A stretch of DNA of 33,667 nt. It comes from a virus. The notes beneath the pieces are model-generated. The model worked only from the letters and a program-made list of their open reading frames with translations. It was not told the DNA's origin and did no database searches. A program made the position numbers and the translations under genes. Positions 13,528-20,772 of this stretch are shown piece by piece; position 1 is the first letter of the stretch, and each line of letters opens with the position of its first letter. The stretch covers positions 1 through 33,667 of IMG/VR virus record IMGVR_UViG_3300027749_000315. One strand, 5' to 3'.

Positions 13528-15675
13528 TCAGTCGATGCTTCCGGTGACCTTTAAGCCCTGCATTTTGGTTGACTTGTCGCACATGTCGTAAGTCAGGACG
13601 CCGTTCTCCAGCCACGTCTTGATCAGTAGCTCGGCAAGCTTCTCAACCACATCATGGCGCGCCTTGATGAGGGCTGGGGCATACCGTCCCTTGGCCTTCG
13701 TCTGGGGCATAGACGACCAAGGCTTGCCCGAGTGCCACGCCGTCGAGATGTCGCTGAGGATCCTGCGGCACACGTCCTTAGGGGGCAGGACAGACTTCTC
13801 CTTGGCCTGCTGCTCGCACGAAATGGCCACGAGGCTCTTGGTCGCCTTGTTGTCTCCAACGGCTACCTCGACGAGCTCGAAGGACTGCTTCCAGCCATCC
13901 TGCGCCGCCTTGATCTTCTTCGCCGTCATGGTGCCGACCATGTCTCCTTCGTCGCGCTCGATCCCGAACAGGAAGTCACCTGCGCCGTCAAAGACCGTAG
14001 ACCCGCGCATGTTCCCCTGACGTGACGTGTGGTGAACACCGATGACCGTCGCCCCGAAGGTCTCCCGAACCTCGTCGCAGGCCTTGATGAAGAGCGTCAT
14101 GTCCTTTTGCAAGTTCTCGTCTGCGCCGGGCAGCACCCGGGAGACCGTGTCCACTACAATCAGGACTGGAAGCTCCCCGAGCTCTGTGCATAGGGCGTTG
14201 ACTGTCAGAAGCAGGCGGTTCACGTCTGTGTCGAGCATGAAATTGATCGTCTGGCGGATCAGGTAGAAGGGAGCGTCATCCGCCTTCACTTGCATATGGT
14301 TCTCCCATGCCCGCAGACGGAATTTTATGTCACCCACGCCCTCCGAGCTGATATAGATCACGGGGCCCTTGCGGGAAATCTTCCTGCCCCACCACTCATC
14401 AAGGCCGCAGGCAATCGACAGGGCAAGGTTCTGAGCGATGAAAGATTTTCCGCAACCGGGCGGCCCAAACAAGAAACCAAGTCCACGGTCGATGATCATA
14501 CCGAAGGCAAGCCAATCTGGATCGGGGAGGTTCTTGATCGCTGTCACTGAAAGGAGCTCAAAAAGGTTGAAGTCTTCACGAAATTCTGCGGCGGGGTCTT
14601 CAGCGTCGGCCTCGCTCTGATGCTCGGCCTCCGCTTGACCTGCTTGCTGCTGCCCCGCAGACGACTGCTGAGGCCTTTCTTTTTGAGGGGGTGGCGCACC
14701 TGCATGATCCCTGACCTTCCCATCCCACTGGTCAAATGCGTGCTTCCACTTCTGTCTGAAGAGGCTGATACCCCGCCCTTCGCGCTCCAGCAGGATATGG
14801 TTTGGGGTGCCGCGCTCAACGATCCTAGACTTGGCTGATCTCTCGTATTTGGAAAACAGCTCCCGAAACATGTCGTCTTGCTCAGCTTGGCCGGGACTGA
14901 TCGGAGACTCCCTGTATTCCTGAACTACCCGCGCCCAGACCATTCTGGTCATGTGCTCTTCGCGCCCATCTATGATGCGCCCGAAGGAATCTGTAGACGT
15001 GCCGGGGCTGCTGGTGCGCTGGGCGGGGCCTGAAGAGCCTGCGGAGCCCGTAGAGCCACCATGTTCCTGCGCAAGGGTGTTGATCTGATCGCAGAGCCAA
15101 CGGGGTGCTGTGGCGATCTCAAGGGTCCACGGCTCGCGGCCTTCCTTCCAATGGTATGGTGTTCCTGATTCGTGCATCGACGGGGGGAGCATGGCAAAGC
15201 CACCTTGGCCACGAATGTCTACGCCGATGCTTGTCTTGCAGGTGGGCGGTATCCAGCCCAGAGGCGCGCGGAAGAACAGCTGAACACCGCCGCCGCCTGT
15301 TTCCTGCTCAACGGTGTCGAGGTCGCCTGCGGAGGCAGTCATGTGCGACATTTCGTCCCACCAAGCCTGCGCACGAATATTCTTGTGGAGATCGAGATCC
15401 ACCACGAAGACGCCATTGGAGCAGGCGCCAGCGATGACGCCCATGTTGTAGCGCCGGGCATGTTCGCCATTATCGCCATACCAGCGCTCGAAGGTGAAGT
15501 CTGGTGCGAGCTCGTGCTCGAGCTCTCTCCACTTGGGTAGGGCTGGGCGCTTCCACTGCGTCTTATTCTCTGAAGGCTTCATCGCGGGGACGACCTGAAG
15601 GCCGGTCTCGCGATACATTTTCGCCCACTCGGTGGGATCTGCAAAGTCTGGATCAAACGACATTTCTGGTCTCAT
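13528..15675 (-). CDS. Primase-helicase (prim-pol plus RepA-like ATPase)
   Basis: A 715-residue protein from ATG 15675; a TTG at 15702 would add nine residues but overlaps the upstream gene. The N-terminal prim-pol domain (about 10-200) has the VVDLDLHKN metal motif (DLD at 93-95), QETGGGGVQLFFRAP and IRGQGGFAMLPPSMH. A Gln/Ala-rich linker follows (about 325-365). The RecA-like helicase has Walker A GPPGCGKS (404-411), Walker B VLIVVD (504-509) and GVHHTSRQGNMRGST. A C-terminal winged-helix-like module (634-711) is shared with the gene at 12577-13179. It should unwind and prime phage DNA. No phage DNA polymerase is in the window, so the host enzyme may extend. Confidence 0.9.
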   Translation of the reverse strand: MRPEMSFDPDFADPTEWAKMYRETGLQVVPAMKPSENKTQWKRPALPKWRELEHELAPDFTFERWYGDNGEHARRYNMGVIAGACSNGVFVVDLDLHKNIRAQAWWDEMSHMTASAGDLDTVEQETGGGGVQLFFRAPLGWIPPTCKTSIGVDIRGQGGFAMLPPSMHESGTPYHWKEGREPWTLEIATAPRWLCDQINTLAQEHGGSTGSAGSSGPAQRTSSPGTSTDSFGRIIDGREEHMTRMVWARVVQEYRESPISPGQAEQDDMFRELFSKYERSAKSRIVERGTPNHILLEREGRGISLFRQKWKHAFDQWDGKVRDHAGAPPPQKERPQQSSAGQQQAGQAEAEHQSEADAEDPAAEFREDFNLFELLSVTAIKNLPDPDWLAFGMIIDRGLGFLFGPPGCGKSFIAQNLALSIACGLDEWWGRKISRKGPVIYISSEGVGDIKFRLRAWENHMQVKADDAPFYLIRQTINFMLDTDVNRLLLTVNALCTELGELPVLIVVDTVSRVLPGADENLQKDMTLFIKACDEVRETFGATVIGVHHTSRQGNMRGSTVFDGAGDFLFGIERDEGDMVGTMTAKKIKAAQDGWKQSFELVEVAVGDNKATKSLVAISCEQQAKEKSVLPPKDVCRRILSDISTAWHSGKPWSSMPQTKAKGRYAPALIKARHDVVEKLAELLIKTWLENGVLTYDMCDKSTKMQGLKVTGSID

Positions 15676-15680
15676 TGGGC

Positions 15681-16151
15681 TCACTTCGTTGCTGCATACC
15701 AAGCCATGAGGGCCGCATCAGCGCGCCCATCATCTTTCTTTCGTGCGAACAGGTTCGCGTAGTTCGGGAATAGCTCACAGGCGCGCTGGCGAGATCCATC
15801 CTTGCCGCCACGAACGCCAGCAGCCTTCTGCCACGCCTGCGGGGTAACGATGTCAACGGGGATCAGCATCGTGGCGAGAACGCCCTCAATGATGCCGACG
15901 CTGCGCCCGAAGGAGAAGACGGACGTAACGCCCTGACCGGGCATTGCGCCGACACGTTCCAACAAGGCACGGGATACTTTCTCTGCAAGGCCCATGGCAA
16001 CAGCAACACCAACAGGGCTCACCTCGCGCTTGGTTTTGTTGTTCCGCTTCACTTCGAAGGTGGGCATGTCGATGATGGAGAGGTGACCCTTCTCAACGTC
16101 GAGGAAGGCGATAGCTCCAGATAAGCCGGGGTCGATGCCTATGTAGATCAC
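15681..16151 (-). CDS. RuvC-like Holliday junction resolvase
   Basis: A 156-residue protein of the RuvC/RNase H fold: GIDPGLSGA with catalytic Asp7, Glu65 in LERVGAMPGQG followed by VFSFGRSVG, and acidic residues in DDGRADA (140-146). It resolves branched DNA formed in replication and recombination before packaging. It starts in an ATGA overlap with the HTH gene and ends five bases before the primase-helicase start, so it belongs to the same operon. The length fits the family and no catalytic residue is missing. Confidence 0.92.
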   Translation of the reverse strand: MIYIGIDPGLSGAIAFLDVEKGHLSIIDMPTFEVKRNNKTKREVSPVGVAVAMGLAEKVSRALLERVGAMPGQGVTSVFSFGRSVGIIEGVLATMLIPVDIVTPQAWQKAAGVRGGKDGSRQRACELFPNYANLFARKKDDGRADAALMAWYAATK

Positions 16152-16351
16152 GCTGCTTCCTCCCGGTTTTGCTCATCCATTTTGGCGAAATGCTTGGCGG
16201 TGATACGCCCATCCGACCACCAAATGAGGCCCAGCCTCCACTTGTGCGGCACATGGTTGCGCTGCCGCCATTTGCAGCGAGCCCAGTACGAGACGCCCTG
16301 CCTCTCGGCGAAGGTGTCGATCAGATCCCAGTCAATTTGTGATTTGCTCAT
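16148..16351 (-). CDS. Small HTH protein, first gene of the replication operon
   Basis: A 67-residue protein from ATG 16351; a TTG at 16378 would add nine residues. It reads WDLIDTFAERQGVSYWARCKWRQRNHVPHKWRL, a YdaS/Cro-like arrangement in which the second helix and the basic recognition segment are visible. It ends MDEQNREEAA. It overlaps the resolvase start by 4 bp. It sits at the divergent junction with the rightward nuclease gene and could regulate both. A TTGACA lies at 16386-16381 on the minus strand, but the matching -10 is poor. Confidence 0.7.
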   Translation of the reverse strand: MSKSQIDWDLIDTFAERQGVSYWARCKWRQRNHVPHKWRLGLIWWSDGRITAKHFAKMDEQNREEAA

Positions 16352-16466
16352 GCGCCCAGACTTGGACAAAAATTCCAATGTGTCAATCTGTAGAAAGTTA
16401 AAATAATCGCTTGACGGACTTCCGCGACTCAGTCAGCTTGGCGATCAGACCAACAGAGCAAATCAC

Positions 16467-17228
16467 ATGACAAGCCCAACTAATCCCTTTGAAGCCTACA
16501 ACATCCAGCATCTCTCACCCAGCGCTTGCAACACATTCATAGGCTCTCCGGCCTCGTTTGTGCTCGAGCGCTTGATGGGTAAACGGTCACAGGTGGGCGC
16601 TGCTGCACACCGAGGGACTGCGGTAGAAGACGGTGTCGTGCAAGCTTTGCTGAATGATCTGTCAGACGCCGAGGGCATCAAGATTGCGCAGGATACCTTT
16701 GGCCGCCTCACCTCATTGAGCGGGGATCCGCGCAGGGGCAAGGAGCAAGAGGCCGTGCCTGAGATGGTGAAGCAGGCCCTTGGCGAGCTTCGCCCATACG
16801 GCAAACCCTCATCGACGCAGGGTAAGATCTCGTGGGATGTCGAGGGCCTTGCTGTGCCGATCATAGGCTTCTATGACGTTGCGTGGGAGCAGCACGGGAT
16901 CCTTCTCGACCTGAAGACAACCCATGCGCTACCCTCGAAGATCAAGGTCAACCACGCCCGTCAGGTGGCTCTGTATGCTGCCTGCCTTGGTGACAAGATT
17001 GACGCGCGTCTGACCTACATCACGCCGAAGAAGGTGATGACGTATCAGCTTGAGAACGTGCCTGAGCATGTGCAGGCATTGGAGCGCATCGCCTTCACGA
17101 TCCAGCGCTTTCTTGCGATCAGTGATGACGCAAAGGTGCTGGCGTCATTGGTGGTGCCTGACACCGATAGCTTCTATTTTTCGGATCCCGTGACACGCCA
17201 AGCAGCGTTCGAAGTGTGGGGTCTTTAG
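16467..17228 (+). CDS. PD-(D/E)XK nuclease, RecB/Cas4-like
   Basis: A 253-residue protein with ATG 16467. Motifs in order: AAHRGTAVEDG (His48, Glu54), GFYD (Asp137), LLDLKTT (Asp148-x-Lys150), and RQVALYA (Gln166, Tyr170). This is the full active-site set of the PDDEXK_1 exonuclease family. No Cys cluster for an iron-sulfur centre is obvious, which argues against a true Cas4. It stands next to the putative ssDNA-binding protein, so recombination or DNA end processing is the likely role. It leads the second rightward operon. Confidence 0.9.
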   Translation: MTSPTNPFEAYNIQHLSPSACNTFIGSPASFVLERLMGKRSQVGAAAHRGTAVEDGVVQALLNDLSDAEGIKIAQDTFGRLTSLSGDPRRGKEQEAVPEMVKQALGELRPYGKPSSTQGKISWDVEGLAVPIIGFYDVAWEQHGILLDLKTTHALPSKIKVNHARQVALYAACLGDKIDARLTYITPKKVMTYQLENVPEHVQALERIAFTIQRFLAISDDAKVLASLVVPDTDSFYFSDPVTRQAAFEVWGL

Positions 17229-17363
17229 AAATCTTGCCGGTGTTTGTCCGTGCCGGTTCGCAAGGGGAGCTCTGAAAAAGGGGCAACGGACTCCAAGTTC
17301 TGCCCATGTGGGCGAAGGCGAGCGTCTGGCCAAACAGGCGCATCTGGTAAAAGGAAAACGCAA

Positions 17364-18029
17364 ATGGGTCTCGGTCTTAAAATCAACTCTGGCAGCAAAG
17401 ACTTCCTGCCAATCATCAAGTATGACGCCCGCGCTGGGCGCGTGTTTCGTGTCGATAGGGCTGACGGTGTTTCCACGCCTGTGGACATTACAAAGAAGTT
17501 CAAGGCTGTATTCGACTTTGAGAATGTTGAAGTCGGTTACATCAATTTCGCGACTGGTTCGGCACCCGACTTCGTCATGGTTTCGCTTGGGTCTGCGCTT
17601 CCTGCTTGCCCGTCTGAGAATCACAAGCAGGGGATGCGGATGGTTGTGAAGCTGTCTGAAGCCTGCGGTGGCGATTGCCGTGAGCTTGCAGGTACGTCAG
17701 GAGCCTTCCTGACCAGCGTCTCAAGGCTTCATGATGAGTACCTCGCCGGTCTGGAGCAGAATCCCGGCAAGCTTCCTGTGGTGTCACTGATCGACACCAT
17801 TGGGATCGAGAGCGGATCCGGTGCTCGCAAGTCCACCAACTACAGCCCTGTCTTTGAGATCAGCGGCTGGGTGTCTCGTCCGAAGGATCTGGGGCCGAAT
17901 GATCGGTCTTCAGAGACTGCGGCGGCACTTGCTCGGTCTGCGCCTCCTTCTACTGGCTCTGCCCGTGCGCCTGCTCCTGTGCCTCGCTCGCCTGAGCCTG
18001 CAATGGCTGACAGCGAAGACTTCGGTTAA
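17364..18029 (+). CDS. Probable phage ssDNA-binding protein
   Basis: A 221-residue protein from ATG 17364, with AAAAGGAAAAC upstream. Residues 1-175 are beta-rich (GRVFRVDRADGVSTPVDIT, FENVEVGYINFATG, SGARKSTNYSPVFEISGW). A flexible Ala/Pro/Ser tail follows and ends in an acidic MADSEDFG. An OB-like core, disordered linker and acidic tip is the usual plan of phage SSBs, and its position after the nuclease supports this. The family is widespread in prophages, mostly as hypothetical. The 17229-17363 gap before it holds a short GCCCA/TGGGC hairpin and no gene I can support. Confidence 0.65.
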   Translation: MGLGLKINSGSKDFLPIIKYDARAGRVFRVDRADGVSTPVDITKKFKAVFDFENVEVGYINFATGSAPDFVMVSLGSALPACPSENHKQGMRMVVKLSEACGGDCRELAGTSGAFLTSVSRLHDEYLAGLEQNPGKLPVVSLIDTIGIESGSGARKSTNYSPVFEISGWVSRPKDLGPNDRSSETAAALARSAPPSTGSARAPAPVPRSPEPAMADSEDFG

Positions 18030-18035
18030 ACAATT

Positions 18036-18057
18036 GGGGGTGCTTACGGGCACCCCC
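18036..18057 (+). other. Intergenic GC hairpin (variant 3)
   Basis: GGGGGTGC (18036-18043) and GCACCCCC (18050-18057) form an 8-bp stem closing a TTACGG loop, with no T-tract. It lies between the SSB-like gene and the next start and is followed by GAAAGGATCTTAA, the ribosome site. This is the same design as the hairpins at 9877 and 10116. Confidence 0.85.
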
Positions 18058-18075
18058 TCCCCGAAAGGATCTTAA

Positions 18076-18336
18076 ATGCGTTTCGAAGTCATCTTGAATA
18101 TGCCAGTTCGGGGAGACCCTGAATCCGGTAAGCCACCATCACTCATTCACCGGCTGGTCGTAGAGCACCCCGCGAAGTCTCTTGCAGAATTTGCCCATGA
18201 GCTCATGAACATTGACTTCATCATCGTTGAAGAGTTCTTTCCCGGTAAATTTAGTAAAGAGTACGAAAGCCATGGGCTTGTCGCCCTCAACCACCGATAC
18301 GTCGGTAAAGTAAAAGAATGGGACAGAAAGCAATGA
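18076..18336 (+). CDS. Hypothetical phage protein
   Basis: An 86-residue protein with ATG 18076 after AAAGGATCTTAA. The sequence looks like a small alpha/beta protein: strand MRFEVILNMPV, helix AKSLAEFAHELMN, strands IDFIIVEEFFP and GLVALNHRYVGKV. No family is recognised. Its stop overlaps the next start in ATGA, so it is coupled to the DUF6378 gene. Confidence 0.75.
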   Translation: MRFEVILNMPVRGDPESGKPPSLIHRLVVEHPAKSLAEFAHELMNIDFIIVEEFFPGKFSKEYESHGLVALNHRYVGKVKEWDRKQ

Positions 18337-18719
18337 ACCACAAAGACGTACTCTATCAAGCAGCAACTATCCTCAATGATCGTGGCGAAATGTATGGAGA
18401 CATAAAAGATGTTTTCAGCCACGCATCGCAAATAGCATCTCTCATCAGCGGAAAAGAGTACAACGAATATGACATTTCTGTGGTGATGGAGGCGATAAAA
18501 CTGGCAAGACGCCGCGCAAACCCTAAGCTTGCTGATAACTACATCGACAATGTAAACTACACTGCGTTCTCGGCGCAGTTTGCCTTGAGCGACAACGAAG
18601 GAGAGAAACCCGCTGCCGTGGCAACGCAGCCTGAAGACGAAGGAATAGCATATGCACAAGACATCAGCGTACACTTTGACGGGGTTAGCACTACTGTCAT
18701 CGCCAGCCCTAGCCACTGA
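18333..18719 (+). CDS. DUF6378 family phage protein
   Basis: A 128-residue protein starting in an ATGA overlap. Residues 1-90 have the DUF6378 pattern: AATILNDRGEMYGDI, then a helix (DVFSHASQIASLIS), ISVVMEAIKLARRRANPKLADNYIDNVNYTAF split over two helices. The function is unknown, and the all-helical fold has been compared to nucleotide-pyrophosphohydrolase-like proteins. The C-terminal 40 residues lie outside the conserved domain, and the last 68 bp overlap the transglycosylase gene in another frame. Confidence 0.82.
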   Translation: MNHKDVLYQAATILNDRGEMYGDIKDVFSHASQIASLISGKEYNEYDISVVMEAIKLARRRANPKLADNYIDNVNYTAFSAQFALSDNEGEKPAAVATQPEDEGIAYAQDISVHFDGVSTTVIASPSH

Positions 18720-19191
18720 GGAAGATTCTGGTTCATTCTGGCGCGAAGAGGCCATGAGAACTGAGTTTGTGAAACCTGACAAAGTTGCAGTCTCTCAGAA
18801 AAAGAGAATTGTGATTGATCAGATCACTAAAGTGGTGAAGCAAGAAATTGGTGAGCAATGGGTAGCCAGCGCTCTCAAGATCGCAAAGGTTGAGAGTGGT
18901 TACCAATGCAATGCAACGGGTCCAAAGACCCGCCACGGTCGCGCAAAGGGTGTCTTTCAGTTGATTGACTCGTCTGCGCAAACTTTGGGATTTGACCCCG
19001 GTAAAATGTACGACTGCAATGAGAACATCGCGGCAGGTGTCGCCCATATGAAGGTCTGCATCAGGTATGGCGTGAAGGACCCGAGGGGCATGGCGGCTTG
19101 CCACGTTGCAGGCTGGAACCATTGGAACGTGAAGCTTGCTCGTCAGCATGAAAGATACAAGCAACGCTACATCAACATGGCTTCAGCCTAA
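18652..19191 (+). CDS. Exported lytic transglycosylase
   Basis: A 179-residue protein with ATG 18652 after GAAGGAATAGCAT. A signal peptide covers residues 1-21 (hydrophobic YTLTGLALLSS, then PALA before the cut). The SLT goose-lysozyme-like domain spans about 70-165: catalytic Glu81 in IAKVESGY, RAKGVFQLID (98-106), and NIAAGVAHM (125-133). Cysteines at 86, 122, 136 and 150 could form disulfides, which fits the periplasm. It cleaves peptidoglycan. Its place among replication genes, far from the endolysin, is unusual. Its start overlaps the DUF6378 gene by 68 bp. Confidence 0.9.
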   Translation: MHKTSAYTLTGLALLSSPALATEEDSGSFWREEAMRTEFVKPDKVAVSQKKRIVIDQITKVVKQEIGEQWVASALKIAKVESGYQCNATGPKTRHGRAKGVFQLIDSSAQTLGFDPGKMYDCNENIAAGVAHMKVCIRYGVKDPRGMAACHVAGWNHWNVKLARQHERYKQRYINMASA

Positions 19192-19194
19192 CGA

Positions 19195-19214
19195 GGGGGA
19201 GCTTCGGCTCCCCC
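19195..19214 (+). other. Intergenic GC hairpin (variant 4, TTCG loop)
   Basis: GGGGGAGC (19195-19202) and GCTCCCCC (19207-19214) close a TTCG tetraloop, which is especially stable in RNA. No T-tract follows. It sits four bases after the transglycosylase stop and before the GcrA-like gene, and is the fourth hairpin of this design in the rightward genes. Confidence 0.88.
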
Positions 19215-19232
19215 CAACCAAACGAGCCCAGC

Positions 19233-19415
19233 ATGGAGAAAAAGAACGGCATCATGGATCTCAATTTGAGAACCTGTCGCTACATCATCAACAAAGACAC
19301 ATCGCGGCCCGAATATTGCTGCGAGACAGTAACCCGCAGGCCCTACTGCGAAAAACATGCAAGGCTCTGTTACCTCCCGCCAAAGAAAAACGATTTGTTA
19401 ACCCGTACCGAGTAA
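19233..19415 (+). CDS. Stand-alone GcrA sigma-interacting-domain-like protein
   Basis: A 60-residue protein from ATG 19233 (an ATG at 19254 is also possible). Residues 13-50 follow the C-terminal region of the alphaproteobacterial regulator GcrA: a CR-aromatic start (TCRYI, Cys15), a Phe/Tyr-Cys pair (EYCC, 29-30), then RRPYCEKHARLCYLPP with Cys39 and His42. In GcrA this part contacts sigma70 domain 2, while the N-terminal HTH binds methylated GANTC sites. The HTH is absent here, and nothing in the upstream 40 bp could encode it. It may bind host sigma70 or compete with host GcrA. This is inference from motif similarity. Confidence 0.7.
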   Translation: MEKKNGIMDLNLRTCRYIINKDTSRPEYCCETVTRRPYCEKHARLCYLPPKKNDLLTRTE

Positions 19416-19445
19416 GGTGTTCTTGCAACCAGAAAGGAACGCGAT

Positions 19446-19739
19446 ATGATTCAGAACAAGCTCAGGGCAACCAAGGACAAGATAGACCCGCAATATTACC
19501 CGGGGGTTGAGAAGATTCTGATCAATCCTGATGGCCCAGAGGCCGCCAGCTACATTCAGAACATGATTGAGAACATGGGGCATATCATCAAGATTGCCCT
19601 TGAGAATGTAGAAGACGAAGAAACCAGAAAACAGATACAGGCCCACGCACATGCCGCAATCAAAGGAGTTCAAAATGAACATGAAAATGGCAGCCTATTG
19701 GGAATCTCAAGAAAACCGTTGGCACGAACGCTATATTGA
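19446..19739 (+). CDS. Hypothetical helical phage protein
   Basis: A 97-residue protein with ATG 19446 after AGAAAGGAACGCGAT. It is largely helical and charged (SYIQNMIENMGHIIKIALENVEDEETRKQIQAHAHAAIKG). The last 65 bp overlap the next gene, so residues after about 76 may be unconstrained. I recognise no family. Confidence 0.65.
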   Translation: MIQNKLRATKDKIDPQYYPGVEKILINPDGPEAASYIQNMIENMGHIIKIALENVEDEETRKQIQAHAHAAIKGVQNEHENGSLLGISRKPLARTLY

Positions 19740-19911
19740 AGCTGAGAAGCTGATCGACCAGCTTGAGTTGAAGGTCTGGAACCAAGCCAGCAGGATTGAT
19801 TTTCTAGAGGGAGCGCTCCGGGAGATCGCCAAGGTGAATAACAAGCGCGACCGTTTCAGCGATCAGATTGATGGCATTATCATCGCAGCATTGGGAGAAG
19901 GAAATGTCTGA
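19675..19911 (+). CDS. Hypothetical coiled-coil protein
   Basis: A 78-residue protein. I chose ATG 19675 because CAAAGGAG lies six bases upstream. Residues 10-50 form a charged amphipathic helix (ENRWHERYIEAEKLIDQLEL, ASRIDFLEGALREIAK), a likely coiled coil. It resembles the many small helical phage proteins made early. Its end overlaps the DnaA-like gene by 8 bp. No function can be given. Confidence 0.7.
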   Translation: MNMKMAAYWESQENRWHERYIEAEKLIDQLELKVWNQASRIDFLEGALREIAKVNNKRDRFSDQIDGIIIAALGEGNV

Positions 19912-20425
19912 CGCCCTCATAGACCTGCAAGCCCATTACAAGGCCGTCAGGGCCCGTCTGAATGCTGGCCCGCCACCCAAGCCCCTGCCACTACCTGAAC
20001 CTGCCCCTGAGCCTGTTGCAGCGCCTCCTGTGACGCCTCCGCTGGAAGCCCTGTCGATAGCTACCAGAGCACCGCAACTGTTACAGGGACTTCGGTGCTT
20101 CCCTGAGATCAAAGCAAAGATCCTACCGATTCTTGAAAAGCATCGGATTAATTGGAAGGATGCTTCTGGCAGGTCTCAGAAGTGGAGATATGTGGAGTGC
20201 CGCTTTGAGATCTATGCCAAGCTGAATGCTCATGGGTGGTCCCTCAGCCAGATCGGGCGTCTGTGTGGCGACCGCGATCACACAACAGTTCTGAACGGCA
20301 TTAACCGCTTCCTCAAGAAGAACCTGAGTGAGGCACAGTTTGGAATGTGCAAAGACCTTGGGATGCGTCCGGTGGATTACTACGAAGCAAAGGTGGTTTT
20401 GACTTCTATCGGGAGGATGAGATGA
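19904..20425 (+). CDS. DnaA domain IV-like DNA-binding protein
   Basis: A 173-residue protein from ATG 19904, preceded by GGGAGAAGGAA. Residues 21-48 are a proline-rich linker. Residues about 95-138 match the DnaA C-terminal HTH domain: CRFEIYAKLNAHGWSLSQIGRLCG, followed by the signature DRDHTTVLNGI (DnaA has GRDHTTVLH). The AAA+ part of DnaA is absent. It may bind DnaA boxes in host or phage DNA, either to block host initiation or to steer host factors to the phage origin. I saw no clear DnaA box cluster in the window. Its stop overlaps the next start. Confidence 0.85.
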   Translation: MSDALIDLQAHYKAVRARLNAGPPPKPLPLPEPAPEPVAAPPVTPPLEALSIATRAPQLLQGLRCFPEIKAKILPILEKHRINWKDASGRSQKWRYVECRFEIYAKLNAHGWSLSQIGRLCGDRDHTTVLNGINRFLKKNLSEAQFGMCKDLGMRPVDYYEAKVVLTSIGRMR

Positions 20426-20772
20426 TCGACATCAACAAAAAGTACCGCACCCGCGATGGCCGTGAAGTCCGCATCTATGCGACGGATGGTCCAAACACTC
20501 AAAACATTCATGGCGCAGTTAAAGACAGCGACGGATGGACTTTATCTGCTTGGTACATTGATGGAGTTTACACCCGTGCTGAGCGCAAAGGTGGGCCGCG
20601 AGACCTCATCGAAGTCAGCCCCCGCCACAAGCGGACGGTGTGGGTGAATGTGTATGGCAATCATGTTTACGGAACAGATGACCGTTTTGGCGCGGATGCT
20701 GTGGCAAACAAAATTAACCGCATCGCCTGCATCAAGGTCGAGTTGGATTTTGAAGAGGGAGAAGGGCTGTGA
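20422..20772 (+). CDS. Hypothetical phage protein
   Basis: A 116-residue protein with ATG 20422 overlapping the previous stop (ATGA). It is beta-rich (REVRIYATDG, IHGAVKDSDGWTLSAWYIDG, RTVWVNVYGNHVYGTDDRFG) and ends in a short helix and an acidic tail. The layout suggests a small beta-sheet domain seen in other phage hypotheticals. No catalytic motif is visible. It is followed by a GTG-started gene in a GTGA overlap. Confidence 0.75.
   Translation: MIDINKKYRTRDGREVRIYATDGPNTQNIHGAVKDSDGWTLSAWYIDGVYTRAERKGGPRDLIEVSPRHKRTVWVNVYGNHVYGTDDRFGADAVANKINRIACIKVELDFEEGEGL

Noticed and set aside
13654-14025. Plus-strand frames opposite the primase-helicase
   Set aside because: They mirror the coding bias of the prim-pol/helicase gene and lack starts with ribosome sites.
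16381-16417. Divergent sigma70 promoters in the 16352-16466 gap (TTGACA on minus, TTGACG on plus)
   Set aside because: Good -35 boxes, but no acceptable -10 at 16-18 bp on either strand, so they are not listed as features.
16467-17228. Calling the nuclease a Cas4 protein
   Set aside because: No cysteine cluster and no CRISPR genes; a general RecB-like exonuclease is the safer call.
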